DNA of 46,148 nt from an uncultured Prevotella sp. (GCA_900555035.1 USJX01000016.1:1-46148); one strand, 5' to 3'; shown: positions 1-7,993, counted from the first letter of the stretch. The notes: a model not told the origin generated them from the letters alone. Numbers and translations are program-made.

Positions 1-406
1 CAACGATGAAACGTACCTTCATACGTGTATCCTTGTGTGTACCGCAGAAACCATCTACTACGAACAACTTCTTGTTAGAAAGCTCCTTCTTAGCGATCTC
101 CTTAACGGCGTTCCATGCCTCTGGAGTTGCCTTGTGGTTATCGTTGTGATACTCCTCAGAATCCCACCATACTGTGTCGTGAGATGTAGCATCGTCAACG
201 ATGAACTTGTCTTTAGGAGAACGACCAGTGTAAATACCAGTCATTACGTTAACTGCACCGAGTTCAGTCTCCTGACCAACTTCAAAACCCTCGAGACCTT
301 CCTTAGTCTCCTCATTGAACAATACCTCATAAGAAGGATTGTAGAGAACCTCAGTTGTACCTGTGATTCCGTACTTTGCTAAAACTGACTTATCAAACTT
401 TGCCAT
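1..406 (-). CDS. pckA: Phosphoenolpyruvate carboxykinase (ATP), 5' part only
   Basis: The reverse strand encodes the first 135 residues of ATP-dependent PEP carboxykinase; the rest lies outside the window. The enzyme interconverts oxaloacetate plus ATP with PEP, CO2 and ADP in the cytoplasm; in Bacteroidales it often runs in the CO2-fixing direction during succinate fermentation (family knowledge). The start MAKFDKSVLAKYGI and the segment GIYTGRSPKDKFIVDD, followed by the VWWDSEEYH stretch, are typical of this family's N-terminal domain. The start at 406 is supported by a TAnnTTTG box about 84 bases upstream, giving an 80-base leader. The nucleotide-binding and catalytic residues are in the missing part, so activity cannot be judged. 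Codon use looks like that of a highly expressed gene. Confidence 0.95.
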   Translation of the reverse strand, partial: MAKFDKSVLAKYGITGTTEVLYNPSYEVLFNEETKEGLEGFEVGQETELGAVNVMTGIYTGRSPKDKFIVDDATSHDTVWWDSEEYHNDNHKATPEAWNAVKEIAKKELSNKKLFVVDGFCGTHKDTRMKVRFIV

Positions 407-489
407 TTTGCTTTAAATGTATTTAAGTTGTGAATAATTTCTCTTTACTTTGGTTGGCAGAAGAAACCATCATTCTCCCAAAACCGCCG

Positions 490-497
490 CAAAGGTA
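490..497 (-). promoter_or_regulatory. -7 box of the pckA promoter
   Basis: The minus strand reads TACCTTTG, an exact match to the Bacteroidetes TAnnTTTG box. Expected transcription start is near 484, leaving an approximately 80-base leader before the ATG at 406. Confidence 0.75.
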
Positions 498-770
498 CGA
501 AAAATATGTTTTATAGCAAAGATTCTTCTTTATAATTAATGTAATTTTAATATCTTTTTAGGTTAAAGAATATAAAAACCAAAGATTTCATCTATAATTT
601 GCCACGTTGACTTTGCAAATATTCCGGCTAATCTGCTTCTATATGTGCTTTGCTTTCCACCTATTATATATAAAAGGAGAATATATGCCATATACAAGAG
701 AGAATATACGCCATATATATAAGAGGAGAAGGAGGCTTTTGATGCTCCCCGAAAAAAAACAGAAAAACAT

Positions 771-801
771 TTTGTAGTTTCCGCATTAAATCGTATCTTT
801 G
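771..801 (+). promoter_or_regulatory. upp promoter (-33 TTTG and -7 TATCTTTG)
   Basis: TTTG at 771-774 and TATCTTTG at 794-801 are separated by 19 bases, the consensus spacing for the primary Bacteroidetes sigma factor. The leader to ATG 864 is about 57 bases. Confidence 0.8.
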
Positions 802-863
802 CAGAAATTTAGCAATAAACAAGCAAGTTTTAAGATATAACGAGAAATAAAAATACTACAGCT

Positions 864-1523
864 ATGGAGATTATCAATCTGAGCGAGCATAACAGCATCA
901 TCAACAGATACCTGGCAGAGATGCGTGACTGCGACTATCAAAAGAACCGACTCCTCTTCCGCAACAACATCAAGAGAATCGGCGAGTATGAGGCTTTTGA
1001 AATTTCAAAGACCCTCAATTATCAATCTAAAGAGGTGACCACCCCGCTGGGCGTGGCACAGGTCAATCTTCCTACCGACAAGATTGTCATCGGCACTATC
1101 TTCCGTGCCGGTCTGCCTTTCCACGAGGGTTTCCTGAACATCTTCGACCATTCGGGCAATGCCTTCGTTAGTGCTTATCGCGAATATACCAACAAGGAAC
1201 ATACCGAGATTGGTGTTCACATTGAGTATCTGGCTACCCCAGACCTCACCGACAAGACGCTCATCATCGCCGACCCTATGCTTGCCACCGGCATCAGCAT
1301 GGAGATGGGTATGAAGGCGTTCCTTACCAAGGGCACCCCTAAGCACATCCACGTGGCTTGCGTCCTCGCTTCGCCCGAAGGTATCGAGCACGTAAAGAAG
1401 ACCTTCCCAGAGGATAAGACCACTATCTGGTGCGCTTCTATCGACGAGGGATTGAACGAACAGAAATACATCGTACCAGGATTCGGCGACGCCGGAGACC
1501 TCTGCTACGGCAACAAACTGTAA
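864..1523 (+). CDS. upp: Uracil phosphoribosyltransferase
   Basis: Predicted cytoplasmic pyrimidine-salvage enzyme making UMP from uracil and PRPP. The 219 residues fit the family's usual length. The PRPP-binding loop is visible as IIADPMLATG near residues 134-143, and the C-terminal uracil-binding segment YIVPGFGDAGDLCYGNKL is present at the end. GTIFRAGLPF near residue 75 is the conserved region around the active-site arginine. The gene is monocistronic with its own consensus promoter and is followed by a large inverted repeat. The next gene (opposite strand) is a TGS-domain nucleoside kinase, also a nucleotide-salvage type, so the two may be functionally related although convergently transcribed. 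Nothing is missing or truncated. Confidence 0.95.
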   Translation: MEIINLSEHNSIINRYLAEMRDCDYQKNRLLFRNNIKRIGEYEAFEISKTLNYQSKEVTTPLGVAQVNLPTDKIVIGTIFRAGLPFHEGFLNIFDHSGNAFVSAYREYTNKEHTEIGVHIEYLATPDLTDKTLIIADPMLATGISMEMGMKAFLTKGTPKHIHVACVLASPEGIEHVKKTFPEDKTTIWCASIDEGLNEQKYIVPGFGDAGDLCYGNKL

Positions 1524-1540
1524 AAGAGGGTGAGTCATTA

Positions 1541-1766
1541 TTCATCGGATTACGCGGAATAAACGGAAACTTAACCGCCTTCATCGGATTACGCACGGAT
1601 TTTAAACGGAAACTCGACCTGATGGTCGTGGCGATACCCCTTAAAGCTGGAAAAAGCCAGCCTATACGGCGCTAGCCCAATGGCCGTAAGGCCAAATCCG
1701 TTTGAATTCCGTGCGTAATCCGATGAAGGCGGTTAAGGCTCCGTTTATTCCGCGTAATCCGATGAA
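1541..1766. repeat. Long inverted repeat (about 69-base arms) with internal hairpins
   Basis: The left arm (1541-1609) and the reverse complement of the right arm (1698-1766) agree at all but about five positions, so the DNA or RNA could fold into a very long hairpin. Each arm itself contains the motif TTCATCGGATTACGC twice, giving direct repeats inside the inverted repeat. The loop region (1630-1695) has two smaller hairpins: AGCTGG/CCAGC type around 1645-1660, and TACGGC/GCCGTA around 1665-1687. It lies between two convergent genes. It could be a MITE-like insertion or a repeated extragenic element that acts as a bidirectional terminator; no clear target-site duplication is visible. Confidence 0.85.
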
Positions 1767-1813
1767 GAAAATCTATGAAGAAACGAAAAAGAGGAACACT
1801 ACACTCCATCTTT

Positions 1814-3475
1814 TTAATAATGGAACGAACTGCCGCCCAGGAACTCTCGCAACAGGGATGTTGGAGGCAGATTATTATAAGGTATTCCCTTGAAATACTT
1901 CAGGAACTTGAGAAGGCGATATGCCTCGGCATGCTCCTCGCAATTCTCCGGAACCTGCTGCAACAGCGGTTCTGCCTGCATCTTGATAACCGACAATTCA
2001 TAAAGCATCGCCGTGTTGAACATGGCATCGGCATTCTCCTGATATGGGAATATCCACTTGTTCTCACCTGCCCTTACCGAAGGCCAGCGATGAATCGTCT
2101 CCTGCGCCGACACACCCCTATATTTATAGTCGCGGATGATGCGACGGAGCAATCGGTTGTCGGTGGTAGGGATATAGTTATGATTATCCAGCAGAATGGT
2201 GGTCAGCGCCGACGCATACACACGATAAATCTGCTCCTGCGGAATATGAGCCGTCAGCTCCGGATTCAAGGCATGGATTCCCTCTACTACCAGCACATTG
2301 TTAGGCTCCATCTTCAGTTTCTTTCCACTCTTCACACTCTTGCCCGAAGGGAAATCATATTTCGGCAACTCCACCTCCTCGCCACGGAAGAGAGCGTTAA
2401 ACTGCTCGTTCAGCAGATCGAGATTCAGGGCATAAATGCTCTCAAAATCATATTCGCCGTTGTCATCCTTCGGAGTCTTGTCTCTGTCCACAAAGTAATC
2501 GTCCAGCGAAATCTGCAGAGGCTTCAGTCCGTTCACGGCTAGCTGGATGCTCAATCGCTTGCAGGATGTGGTCTTGCCCGAAGACGAAGGACCAGCCAGC
2601 AACACGAGCTTCACACCCTGACGGTTCGCAATATCCTCGGCAATATTGGCTATCTTCTTCTCCTGCAGTGCCTCACTGATGTTGATGATGTCGGTGGCAT
2701 GCCCCGCATCTATCGCCTGATTGAAGTCGCCCACGGTTCTGATGCCCAGGATGTCCTGCCAGCGATGGTGCTCCTTGAAGATATCAAACATCTTATCCTG
2801 CTTCGTCATCTCGCCCAACACATCGGGATTCTTGAGCGAAGGAATGCGCAGCAGCATGCCATCGTAATACTTCTCCAATCCGAAGAGATAAAGCCCCGAA
2901 GTATTGGTAAGCAGCGTGCCGTAATAGAAATCCACATATTCACCTATTTTATAATAAGTGGTATAGATGGAACCGGAAGTCTTGAGCAGTTTTACTTTTT
3001 CCACATCTCCCTTTTCCTGAAACAGGGCGATGGCATCCTCGGTAGGCACCATGTATCGGCGTATCGGCATCTTGGCATCGATGATTTCCTGCATGCGGCG
3101 ACGGAGGATGTTCACATCCTCTTCCACAACCGGGCGACCCAGACGGATATCCACATAGAAGCCGTTGGATACGGGGATATCAATCACCACATCCGTGTTG
3201 GGATAGATATCCTGCACCGCCTTGCACAGCACAAAGAAGAGGGTTCGGGTGTAGGCGCGCGAACCGGAAGAGGAGGCCATATCAAGAAACTCAACATCCT
3301 TGGAGTTATAAACACGATAATGCATGCCTTCAACCTTATTATTTACCCTTGCAGACACCGGTCCGTGGGTCATTTTGAGGTCAAATGCAGAAAAAACATC
3401 AAAAAGTGTGCTCCCGATTTCGACTTTCTGAGTTTTTTTATTATTTTTGCAACGGATTTGAATCATTTGTTTCAT
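1814..3475 (-). CDS. TGS-domain nucleoside kinase (uridine kinase-like)
   Basis: A 553-residue fusion typical of Bacteroidetes and Firmicutes: a TGS/ThrRS-like N-terminal part (residues 1-65), a second ThrRS-type domain (about 66-240, with the GFYVDI segment) and a uridine kinase/phosphoribulokinase-type domain from about 285. The P-loop GPSSSGKTT lies at residues 295-303, and a second nucleoside-binding region LDDYFVDRDKTP follows. The likely reaction is ATP-dependent phosphorylation of a nucleoside, probably uridine or cytidine, in the cytoplasm; the exact substrate is not readable from sequence. Two starts are possible (3475 and the nearby internal Met at 3466); I kept the upstream one. 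It converges with upp, and a large inverted repeat separates them. Confidence 0.85.
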   Translation of the reverse strand: MKQMIQIRCKNNKKTQKVEIGSTLFDVFSAFDLKMTHGPVSARVNNKVEGMHYRVYNSKDVEFLDMASSSGSRAYTRTLFFVLCKAVQDIYPNTDVVIDIPVSNGFYVDIRLGRPVVEEDVNILRRRMQEIIDAKMPIRRYMVPTEDAIALFQEKGDVEKVKLLKTSGSIYTTYYKIGEYVDFYYGTLLTNTSGLYLFGLEKYYDGMLLRIPSLKNPDVLGEMTKQDKMFDIFKEHHRWQDILGIRTVGDFNQAIDAGHATDIINISEALQEKKIANIAEDIANRQGVKLVLLAGPSSSGKTTSCKRLSIQLAVNGLKPLQISLDDYFVDRDKTPKDDNGEYDFESIYALNLDLLNEQFNALFRGEEVELPKYDFPSGKSVKSGKKLKMEPNNVLVVEGIHALNPELTAHIPQEQIYRVYASALTTILLDNHNYIPTTDNRLLRRIIRDYKYRGVSAQETIHRWPSVRAGENKWIFPYQENADAMFNTAMLYELSVIKMQAEPLLQQVPENCEEHAEAYRLLKFLKYFKGIPYNNLPPTSLLREFLGGSSFHY

Positions 3476-3588
3476 TTGTATTAAAATGATGTTACAATGT
3501 TATACTAATCTATGCCTTTTGAAGCCCTGCTAAAGACACTTCTCAGGCAATGCCTGCCCGCAATACTGCGGACTAGGCTTACAGAGCG

Positions 3589-3596
3589 TAAAGTTA
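3589..3596 (-). promoter_or_regulatory. Possible -7 box for the nucleoside kinase
   Basis: The minus strand reads TAACTTTA, one mismatch from TAnnTTTG, about 113 bases upstream of the start at 3475. It is the best candidate in the spacer but not a full match. Confidence 0.35.
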
Positions 3597-3647
3597 CGAA
3601 AAAAATCGTGAACTTGGTGAACTTGACAACATTAATTAAGTTATAAT

Positions 3648-5357
3648 ATGTCGATTTGGATATTTTTTAGGCTTATTGGAGCACTCGCCTTACTTATGTT
3701 TGGTATGAAGACCATGAGCGACAGTTTGCAGAAGATGGCAGGACCACAGCTCCGCCATGTGTTAGGAACAATGACCACCAATCGTTTGACGGGCATCCTC
3801 TCGGGTACGCTCATCACCGCTGCGGTGCAGTCTTCTACAGCTACGACGGTGATGACCGTATCATTCGTCAATGCCGGTCTCCTTACCCTTGCCCAGGCGA
3901 TTTCCGTCATCATGGGCGCCAACATTGGAACCACGCTCACCGCCTGGATCATGAGTGCGGGTTTCTCGTTCAACATCACGGATTTTGTATGGCCGGCGTT
4001 CTTCATCGCCATCATCCTCATCTATAGTAAGAAGCGCAAGATTATCGGCGACTTCATCTTCGGTATATCCTTTATGTTCCTGGGCTTGGGTACGCTTCGC
4101 CAAACCGGCATCGATATGGATTTGGCTCATAACCAGCCAGTTCTCGATTTCTTTGCAAGTTTCGATCCCCACAGTTTCCAGACCACCATCACCTTCCTGC
4201 TCATCGGTAGCATCCTGACCATGTGCGTGCAGAGTTCGGCAGCCGTCATGGCGATTACGATGATTCTCTGCTCCACTGGCGTATTGCCTATCTATCAGGG
4301 TATTGCGCTTGTGATGGGTGAGAATATCGGTACCACGGTTACCTCTAATGTGGCAGCACTCACCGCCAACACCCAGGCACGAAGAGCGGCGATGGCGCAC
4401 ATGGTGTTCAACATCTTCGGCGTGCTGTGGATACTCTGCGTGTTCCGTCCGTTCATCCATCTGGTTTGCGGCTGGGTAGGTTTCGACGATATGATGGAGA
4501 AGAACGATCCTCATTTCGTTGCCAATGCAGCCAAGCTGTCGTTTGTGCTAGCCGCCTTCCATACTACGTTCAACCTCTCCAACACCTTTATCTTGGTTTG
4601 GTTTATCCCTCAGATAGAGAAGTTGGTATGCAAGATTATCCGTCCTAAGAAGAATGCCGACGAGGACGATTTCCGTCTGCGTTTCATCCAGAGCGGTATC
4701 ATGAAGACTCCGGAAATCTCAGTATTGGAGGCTCAGAAGGAGATTCACTGTTTCGCAGAGCGCATCCAGCGTATGTTCGGCATGGTGAAGGAACTCCTGG
4801 GCGAGACCAACGACGATAAGTTTATCAAGCTCTATACCCGCATCGAGAAGTACGAAGGCATCTCCGACAACATGGAGATTGAGATTGCGAAGTATCTCGA
4901 CCAGGTGAGTGATTCTCATCTTTCTGACGAGACGAAGGCGAAGATTCGCGCCATGCTGCGTGAGATTTCAGAGATTGAGAGTATCGGTGACAGCTGTTTC
5001 AACATCGCCCGCACCCTGAACCGCCGCATCCGTGGCAAGGAAGACTTCATTCCTTCTCAGTATGAGCACATACATCAGATGATGGAGCTTGCGGATAATG
5101 CCCTCACCCAGATGAACATCACTCTCGTAGGTCATAAGGGGGACAACGATGCCAACCTCTCTTTCAACATCGAGAACGAGATCAACAACTATCGCAACCA
5201 GTTGAAGAGCCAGAACATCAACGATGTAAACAACCATCTCTACACCTACGCCATCGGTACGATGTATATGGATATCATCCAGGAGTGCGAGAAGCTCGGC
5301 GACTACGTGGTGAACGTAGTGGAGGCACGAATGGGTGTAAGACAGCATGAAGCTTGA
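3648..5357 (+). CDS. Na+/phosphate cotransporter with PhoU-like tail
   Basis: Predicted inner-membrane sodium:phosphate symporter of the NptA/PF02690 family. The membrane half (residues 1-330) contains the two diagnostic inverted repeats: QSSTATT (about residue 62) leading to MGANIGTT, and QSSAAVM (about residue 195) leading to MGENIGTTVTSN. The cytoplasmic C-terminal part (about 350-560) is helical with acidic and basic repeats such as MEIEIAKYL and ESIGDSCFNIARTLNR, as in the PhoU-like domain fused in this family. The length of 569 residues is normal. No full TAnnTTTG box is obvious immediately upstream. A short hairpin with the 9-base stem AAGGGCATG follows the gene. Confidence 0.92.
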   Translation: MSIWIFFRLIGALALLMFGMKTMSDSLQKMAGPQLRHVLGTMTTNRLTGILSGTLITAAVQSSTATTVMTVSFVNAGLLTLAQAISVIMGANIGTTLTAWIMSAGFSFNITDFVWPAFFIAIILIYSKKRKIIGDFIFGISFMFLGLGTLRQTGIDMDLAHNQPVLDFFASFDPHSFQTTITFLLIGSILTMCVQSSAAVMAITMILCSTGVLPIYQGIALVMGENIGTTVTSNVAALTANTQARRAAMAHMVFNIFGVLWILCVFRPFIHLVCGWVGFDDMMEKNDPHFVANAAKLSFVLAAFHTTFNLSNTFILVWFIPQIEKLVCKIIRPKKNADEDDFRLRFIQSGIMKTPEISVLEAQKEIHCFAERIQRMFGMVKELLGETNDDKFIKLYTRIEKYEGISDNMEIEIAKYLDQVSDSHLSDETKAKIRAMLREISEIESIGDSCFNIARTLNRRIRGKEDFIPSQYEHIHQMMELADNALTQMNITLVGHKGDNDANLSFNIENEINNYRNQLKSQNINDVNNHLYTYAIGTMYMDIIQECEKLGDYVVNVVEARMGVRQHEA

Positions 5358-5430
5358 TTTTTAGTTAAGAGTTAAGAGTTTATAGTTAACAGGGCTTGAA
5401 TATAGTTAAGAGTTAACAGTTTATAGTTTA
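5358..5430. repeat. AGTTAA-rich dispersed repeat
   Basis: Two imperfect copies, each about 30 bases, of a TAGTTAAGAGTTAA-type motif lie in tandem. Similar tracts occur at 23516-23612 and 27957-27997, always just downstream of a stop codon. Confidence 0.7.
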
Positions 5431-5468
5431 AAGGGCATGAAGTTCACAAACGTAATCTCCATGCCCTT
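5431..5468 (+). terminator. Candidate terminator after the Na/Pi transporter
   Basis: AAGGGCATG (5431-5439) pairs with CATGCCCTT (5460-5468) around a 20-base loop, followed by CGCTTTTC. The long loop makes this only a moderate candidate. Confidence 0.5.
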
Positions 5469-5545
5469 CGCTTTTCTTCATCATCTATACTTTTACATTC
5501 TATTCTTTTGCAGTTATTCTTTTGCACGTACTCTTCTTTTGCATT

Positions 5546-6154
5546 CTATTCTTTTTCACGTGCATTCTCCTGGGTTGCATTTTCCTTTTCCAGGAGACTC
5601 CATTTGATGCCTCCGTTCTGTCCTGCCACATAATTGCAGAGCGGGATGCCGGGATGATGCAGATTGGAGAGATAGAGAGGCTCATCGGCTACTAACTGAT
5701 GGCACACGAAGGTATCGCCCACCGACAACTTACTGTTCACGCTTTCCATCACCTCGAAGCGGTCATCGCCACAGTATTCTATCACGAGGAGCCTTCCCGG
5801 GTTCCATTTCACCTTCACCTGTTCCCCCAGGTTGAGTGCTTCCGCCACGAGCTTGCTTTTCACGAAGAATCGGCTCGAAGAGTCAGCATTCTTTCCTGCC
5901 ACAAACGATTCCCAATCGGGATATCCCACCATACGGGAAAGGAGATTGAGGTTATATACGCTTGGTTTGCAAGATGTTACTACATATCCCCACATACGTT
6001 TCAGGGTACTCACCGAGATGGTTTCGTTGGTGTATCCCTGAATCTGACAGGTGAGGAACTCAAAATCCTTTGGTGACATGATGGTTCTTCCCACCAATGT
6101 TTCCACCTCGTGTTTGAGTCGTTCGAAATCTTCTTGATTGAAATGTTCTACCAT
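5546..6154 (-). CDS. Hypothetical protein with HTH-like N-terminus
   Basis: A 202-residue protein I cannot name. Residues 8-85 are helical and contain ISVSTLKRMWGYV followed by NLLSRMVGYPDWESF, a pattern recurrent in Bacteroidetes proteins with a helix-turn-helix-like domain (S-STLKRLWGY, then LGY-DWE). The C-terminal half (about 95-190) is rich in beta strands with several aromatic and cysteine residues (VKWNPGRLLVIEY, SVGDTFVCHQL) and looks like a small sensory or ligand-binding domain. There is no signal peptide or membrane segment, so it is probably cytoplasmic. A transcription regulator is a reasonable guess, not shown. The last codons (NATQENAREKE) run into a TTCTTTTGCA-type repeat tract on the other strand. 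Confidence 0.75.
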   Translation of the reverse strand: MVEHFNQEDFERLKHEVETLVGRTIMSPKDFEFLTCQIQGYTNETISVSTLKRMWGYVVTSCKPSVYNLNLLSRMVGYPDWESFVAGKNADSSSRFFVKSKLVAEALNLGEQVKVKWNPGRLLVIEYCGDDRFEVMESVNSKLSVGDTFVCHQLVADEPLYLSNLHHPGIPLCNYVAGQNGGIKWSLLEKENATQENAREKE

Positions 6155-6205
6155 ATCACTTTCTTTTTTCTAGTCCGGTTTATACAAATAAGCCATTTAC
6201 GGCGA

Positions 6206-6213
6206 CAAAGATA
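6206..6213 (-). promoter_or_regulatory. -7 box for the 5546-6154 gene
   Basis: The minus strand reads TATCTTTG, exact TAnnTTTG, 51 bases upstream of the ATG at 6154. Confidence 0.75.
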
Positions 6214-6266
6214 CACATTATTTTCCATTCATTCCTCATTTTCTCTCACTTTTTTTTGCAACTAGA

Positions 6267-6289
6267 TGAAAATGAATCAAAATGAACCA
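6267..6289. promoter_or_regulatory. Orphan copy of the TGAA triple box
   Basis: TGAAAA, TGAATCA and TGAACCA start at 6267, 6273 and 6283, the same 6 + 10 base spacing seen upstream of the secreted-protein genes at 8195 and 17219. Here no TAnnTTTG box follows at the expected 22 bases, so it may be a decayed site or may act on the divergent promoter at 6206. Confidence 0.45.
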
Positions 6290-6508
6290 ATTTTGTAGCA
6301 GGAAAAGACACATTTCAAGCATCAGAAAAGCTCGTATTTAGTATTAAGAAAACTCATTTCAAGCATCAAGGAATGTCCCCCGAGGCTTTGCCCAACTTTG
6401 CCCGGAGCTCTGGGCACTTTTAACCGGGATTGTCGGTTAAAAGCACCCGCGTTCCCGGTCATGGTTGCTCATGTTCCCGGGCATAAGTACTCATGTTCGT
6501 GGGCACAA

Positions 6509-6540
6509 AGTGGTAAAAGCGTGGTATCGTTTTTACCACT
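6509..6540 (-). terminator. Candidate terminator after the DUF4143 ATPase
   Basis: AGTGGTAAAA (6509-6518) pairs perfectly with TTTTACCACT (6531-6540), just beyond the stop codon at 6544. The following T-run is weak. Confidence 0.5.
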
Positions 6541-6543
6541 TAT

Positions 6544-7671
6544 TTATAGCACCCATTCCAACCAATTCTCTGGTGTTACAATGGCTTTTTCCTTCACATC
6601 GTATGCAGTAAGAAAGGTATTCGGAAATTGAGTGTTGGCTCTCTTGGGATTCCACTTCATCTCAAACAAAGAGAATTGTCCGTCACACTCCTCTATATAA
6701 TCTATCTTCTGCTGCTGGTTGGTTCGCCAGAAATAACTGTTCACATATCTGCCGGCATACTGATTTGCCTTTAACCGCTCACTGATGAAGAAGTTCTCCC
6801 ACAAGGCACCAACATCCTGGCGAAGCGAAAGTGGAGCAAAGTTCTGCAAAATAGCATTGCGGATACCATTGTCATAGAAATAAAACTTCTTAGCCTTCTT
6901 TAATTCCGTGCGAAGATTGCGACTGAATCCGCTCAACTTAAAGATGATATAACATTTCTCCAACAAATCAATATATTTCTCCACCGTCTTGTTGTCTGTT
7001 CCCACCGTTTGTGCCAACTCATTATAAGAAACCTCGCTCGTTACCTGTAAAGCCAAAGCAGTAAGCAATTTGCCCAACAAAGCAGGGCGACGAACGCTTT
7101 CTAAATTGAGCAGGTCTTTATAAAGATAACTGTTAGCCAGATTATAAAGCAGCTCCTTCGCATCTGCGGCATGATTAATGACATCAGGATAAGACCCATA
7201 TATAAGTCGATTTTCCAATGTCTGCTTGACACCCAACAGCCCCTGGGATTTGAGCAACTCTCCAGTAGAAACAGGGAAGAGATGGTACTCAAACTTACGT
7301 CCGGTCAACGGCTCATTAAGTTTGTTCTGTAATTCAAACGAGGAAGAGCCGGTTACCAGTAGCTGCACATCGGGAAAATTATCAGTGATTCTTTTCAACA
7401 CCATTCCGATGTTTTCTACTCGTTGTGCTTCATCAATGACAACAATCCGATGATGTCCGATCAGCAGTTTGAGTTCGGCAGAGTTAATCTGCGACAGCAT
7501 CTGTATTACCTCCGGCTCATCACAATTCAAAGACAGAGTTGGTTCGTCGTGCTTTCCAAGAATCATTTTGAAAAGCGTACTCTTTCCCACCTGTCTCGCT
7601 CCAATCAGGATGATAGCCTTTCCAGCAAACATCCGTGACTCTATCACATCTTGCAGTTGACGTTGTATCAT
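6544..7671 (-). CDS. AAA_14/DUF4143 ATPase
   Basis: A 375-residue orphan ATPase. The N-terminal AAA domain has a Walker A GARQVGKST (residues 24-32), a Walker B IVVIDEAQR (Asp80-Glu81) and a sensor-like LLVTGSSSFEL. A winged-helix-like segment (SYNELAQTVGTDNKTVEKYIDLL) follows, then the DUF4143 C-terminus with WENFFISERLK, KIDYIEE and LFEMKWN, which resembles the E-D-ExK pattern of PD-(D/E)XK nuclease-fold domains. Proteins of this family are abundant and poorly understood; many sit alone or near mobile DNA. Length is normal and all motifs are intact. Its promoter carries two large tandem palindromes, suggesting repression or autoregulation. Confidence 0.88.
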   Translation of the reverse strand: MIQRQLQDVIESRMFAGKAIILIGARQVGKSTLFKMILGKHDEPTLSLNCDEPEVIQMLSQINSAELKLLIGHHRIVVIDEAQRVENIGMVLKRITDNFPDVQLLVTGSSSFELQNKLNEPLTGRKFEYHLFPVSTGELLKSQGLLGVKQTLENRLIYGSYPDVINHAADAKELLYNLANSYLYKDLLNLESVRRPALLGKLLTALALQVTSEVSYNELAQTVGTDNKTVEKYIDLLEKCYIIFKLSGFSRNLRTELKKAKKFYFYDNGIRNAILQNFAPLSLRQDVGALWENFFISERLKANQYAGRYVNSYFWRTNQQQKIDYIEECDGQFSLFEMKWNPKRANTQFPNTFLTAYDVKEKAIVTPENWLEWVL

Positions 7672-7722
7672 ATCATTTAACCCTTTCTATTATTAATAAA
7701 GTTCTTTGTTTCAATTCCGGCA

Positions 7723-7730
7723 CAAAGATA
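7723..7730 (-). promoter_or_regulatory. -7 box for the DUF4143 ATPase
   Basis: The minus strand reads TATCTTTG. A TTTG lies 19 bases further upstream (7750-7753), inside the first palindrome, so the promoter is consensus and overlaps a candidate operator. Confidence 0.8.
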
Positions 7731-7744
7731 AGAAAAAATATCCT

Positions 7745-7808
7745 AATCCCAAAATTTATACTGATTTTTGGGATTGTAATCCCAAAATTCCATATGATTT
7801 TTGGGATT
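7745..7808. promoter_or_regulatory. Two tandem AATCCCAAAA/TTTTGGGATT palindromes (candidate operators)
   Basis: AATCCCAAAA at 7745-7754 pairs with TTTTGGGATT at 7766-7775, and the same arms recur at 7778-7787 and 7799-7808. The units are exactly 33 bases apart, three helical turns. The first covers the -33 TTTG of the ATPase promoter, the place expected for a repressor. Confidence 0.7.
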
Positions 7809-7948
7809 AGAGGCAAAAAAGGTTGAAATGAAGCCTTTTTTTGAAGCATCAATCTAACTGCAAAACCATGGTTCCTTGTATCATCTAAACTGGGGGTTGG
7901 GAAACATACATCCGGAACCACAGGAAAATTTTCCCTTAAGGCTAAATA

Positions 7949-7993
7949 TATTTACCCTTAAGGCTAATTATTTTTTGCCTTAAGGGTAAATAA
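7949..7993. repeat. Perfect 16-base inverted repeat around CCTTAAGG
   Basis: TATTTACCCTTAAGGC at 7949-7964 is the exact reverse complement of 7978-7993, with a 13-base loop. Another CCCTTAAGGCTAAATA copy lies just upstream at 7933, in direct orientation to the first arm. Confidence 0.7.

Larger units (their letters stand above)
407..863. other. Divergent intergenic region between pckA and upp
   Basis: This 457-base spacer contains two divergent promoters (boxes at 490-497 minus and 794-801 plus). The middle, 500-760, is AT-rich with imperfect short repeats of the ATATATNCCATATA type around 680-720. I see no further gene, and no strong hairpin. Confidence 0.6.
6155..6543. other. Intergenic region rich in palindromes and short repeats
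   Basis: This 389-base spacer between two minus-strand genes holds the promoter of the upstream-lying hypothetical gene (box at 6206-6213), an orphan TGAA-type triple box at 6267-6289, a direct repeat CATTTCAAGCATCA at 6311-6324 and 6355-6368, and two hairpins: CTTTTAACC with GGTTAAAAG at about 6417-6443, and the 6509-6540 hairpin. No protein-coding gene is convincing here. Confidence 0.7.

Noticed and set aside
35..382. 115-codon open frame on the plus strand
   Set aside because: Antisense shadow of pckA.
1430..2542. Small frames across the upp-kinase spacer
   Set aside because: They run through the long inverted repeat or antisense to the nucleoside kinase and show repeat-derived sequence only.
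2699..3484. 261-codon open frame on the plus strand
   Set aside because: Antisense to the TGS-domain nucleoside kinase; composition is unlike a real protein.
3623..3646. TTGACA ... TATAAT sigma70-type promoter before the Na/Pi transporter
   Set aside because: The spacing is 13 bases rather than 17, and Bacteroidetes primary sigma factor does not use this consensus; probably coincidental.
6398..6631. 77-codon open frame on the plus strand
   Set aside because: It overlaps the end of the DUF4143 ATPase gene and the hairpin region, with no domain evidence.
7673..7921. 82-codon open frame on the minus strand
   Set aside because: It spans the palindromic operator region and the promoter; the protein would be low-complexity and hydrophobic by chance.
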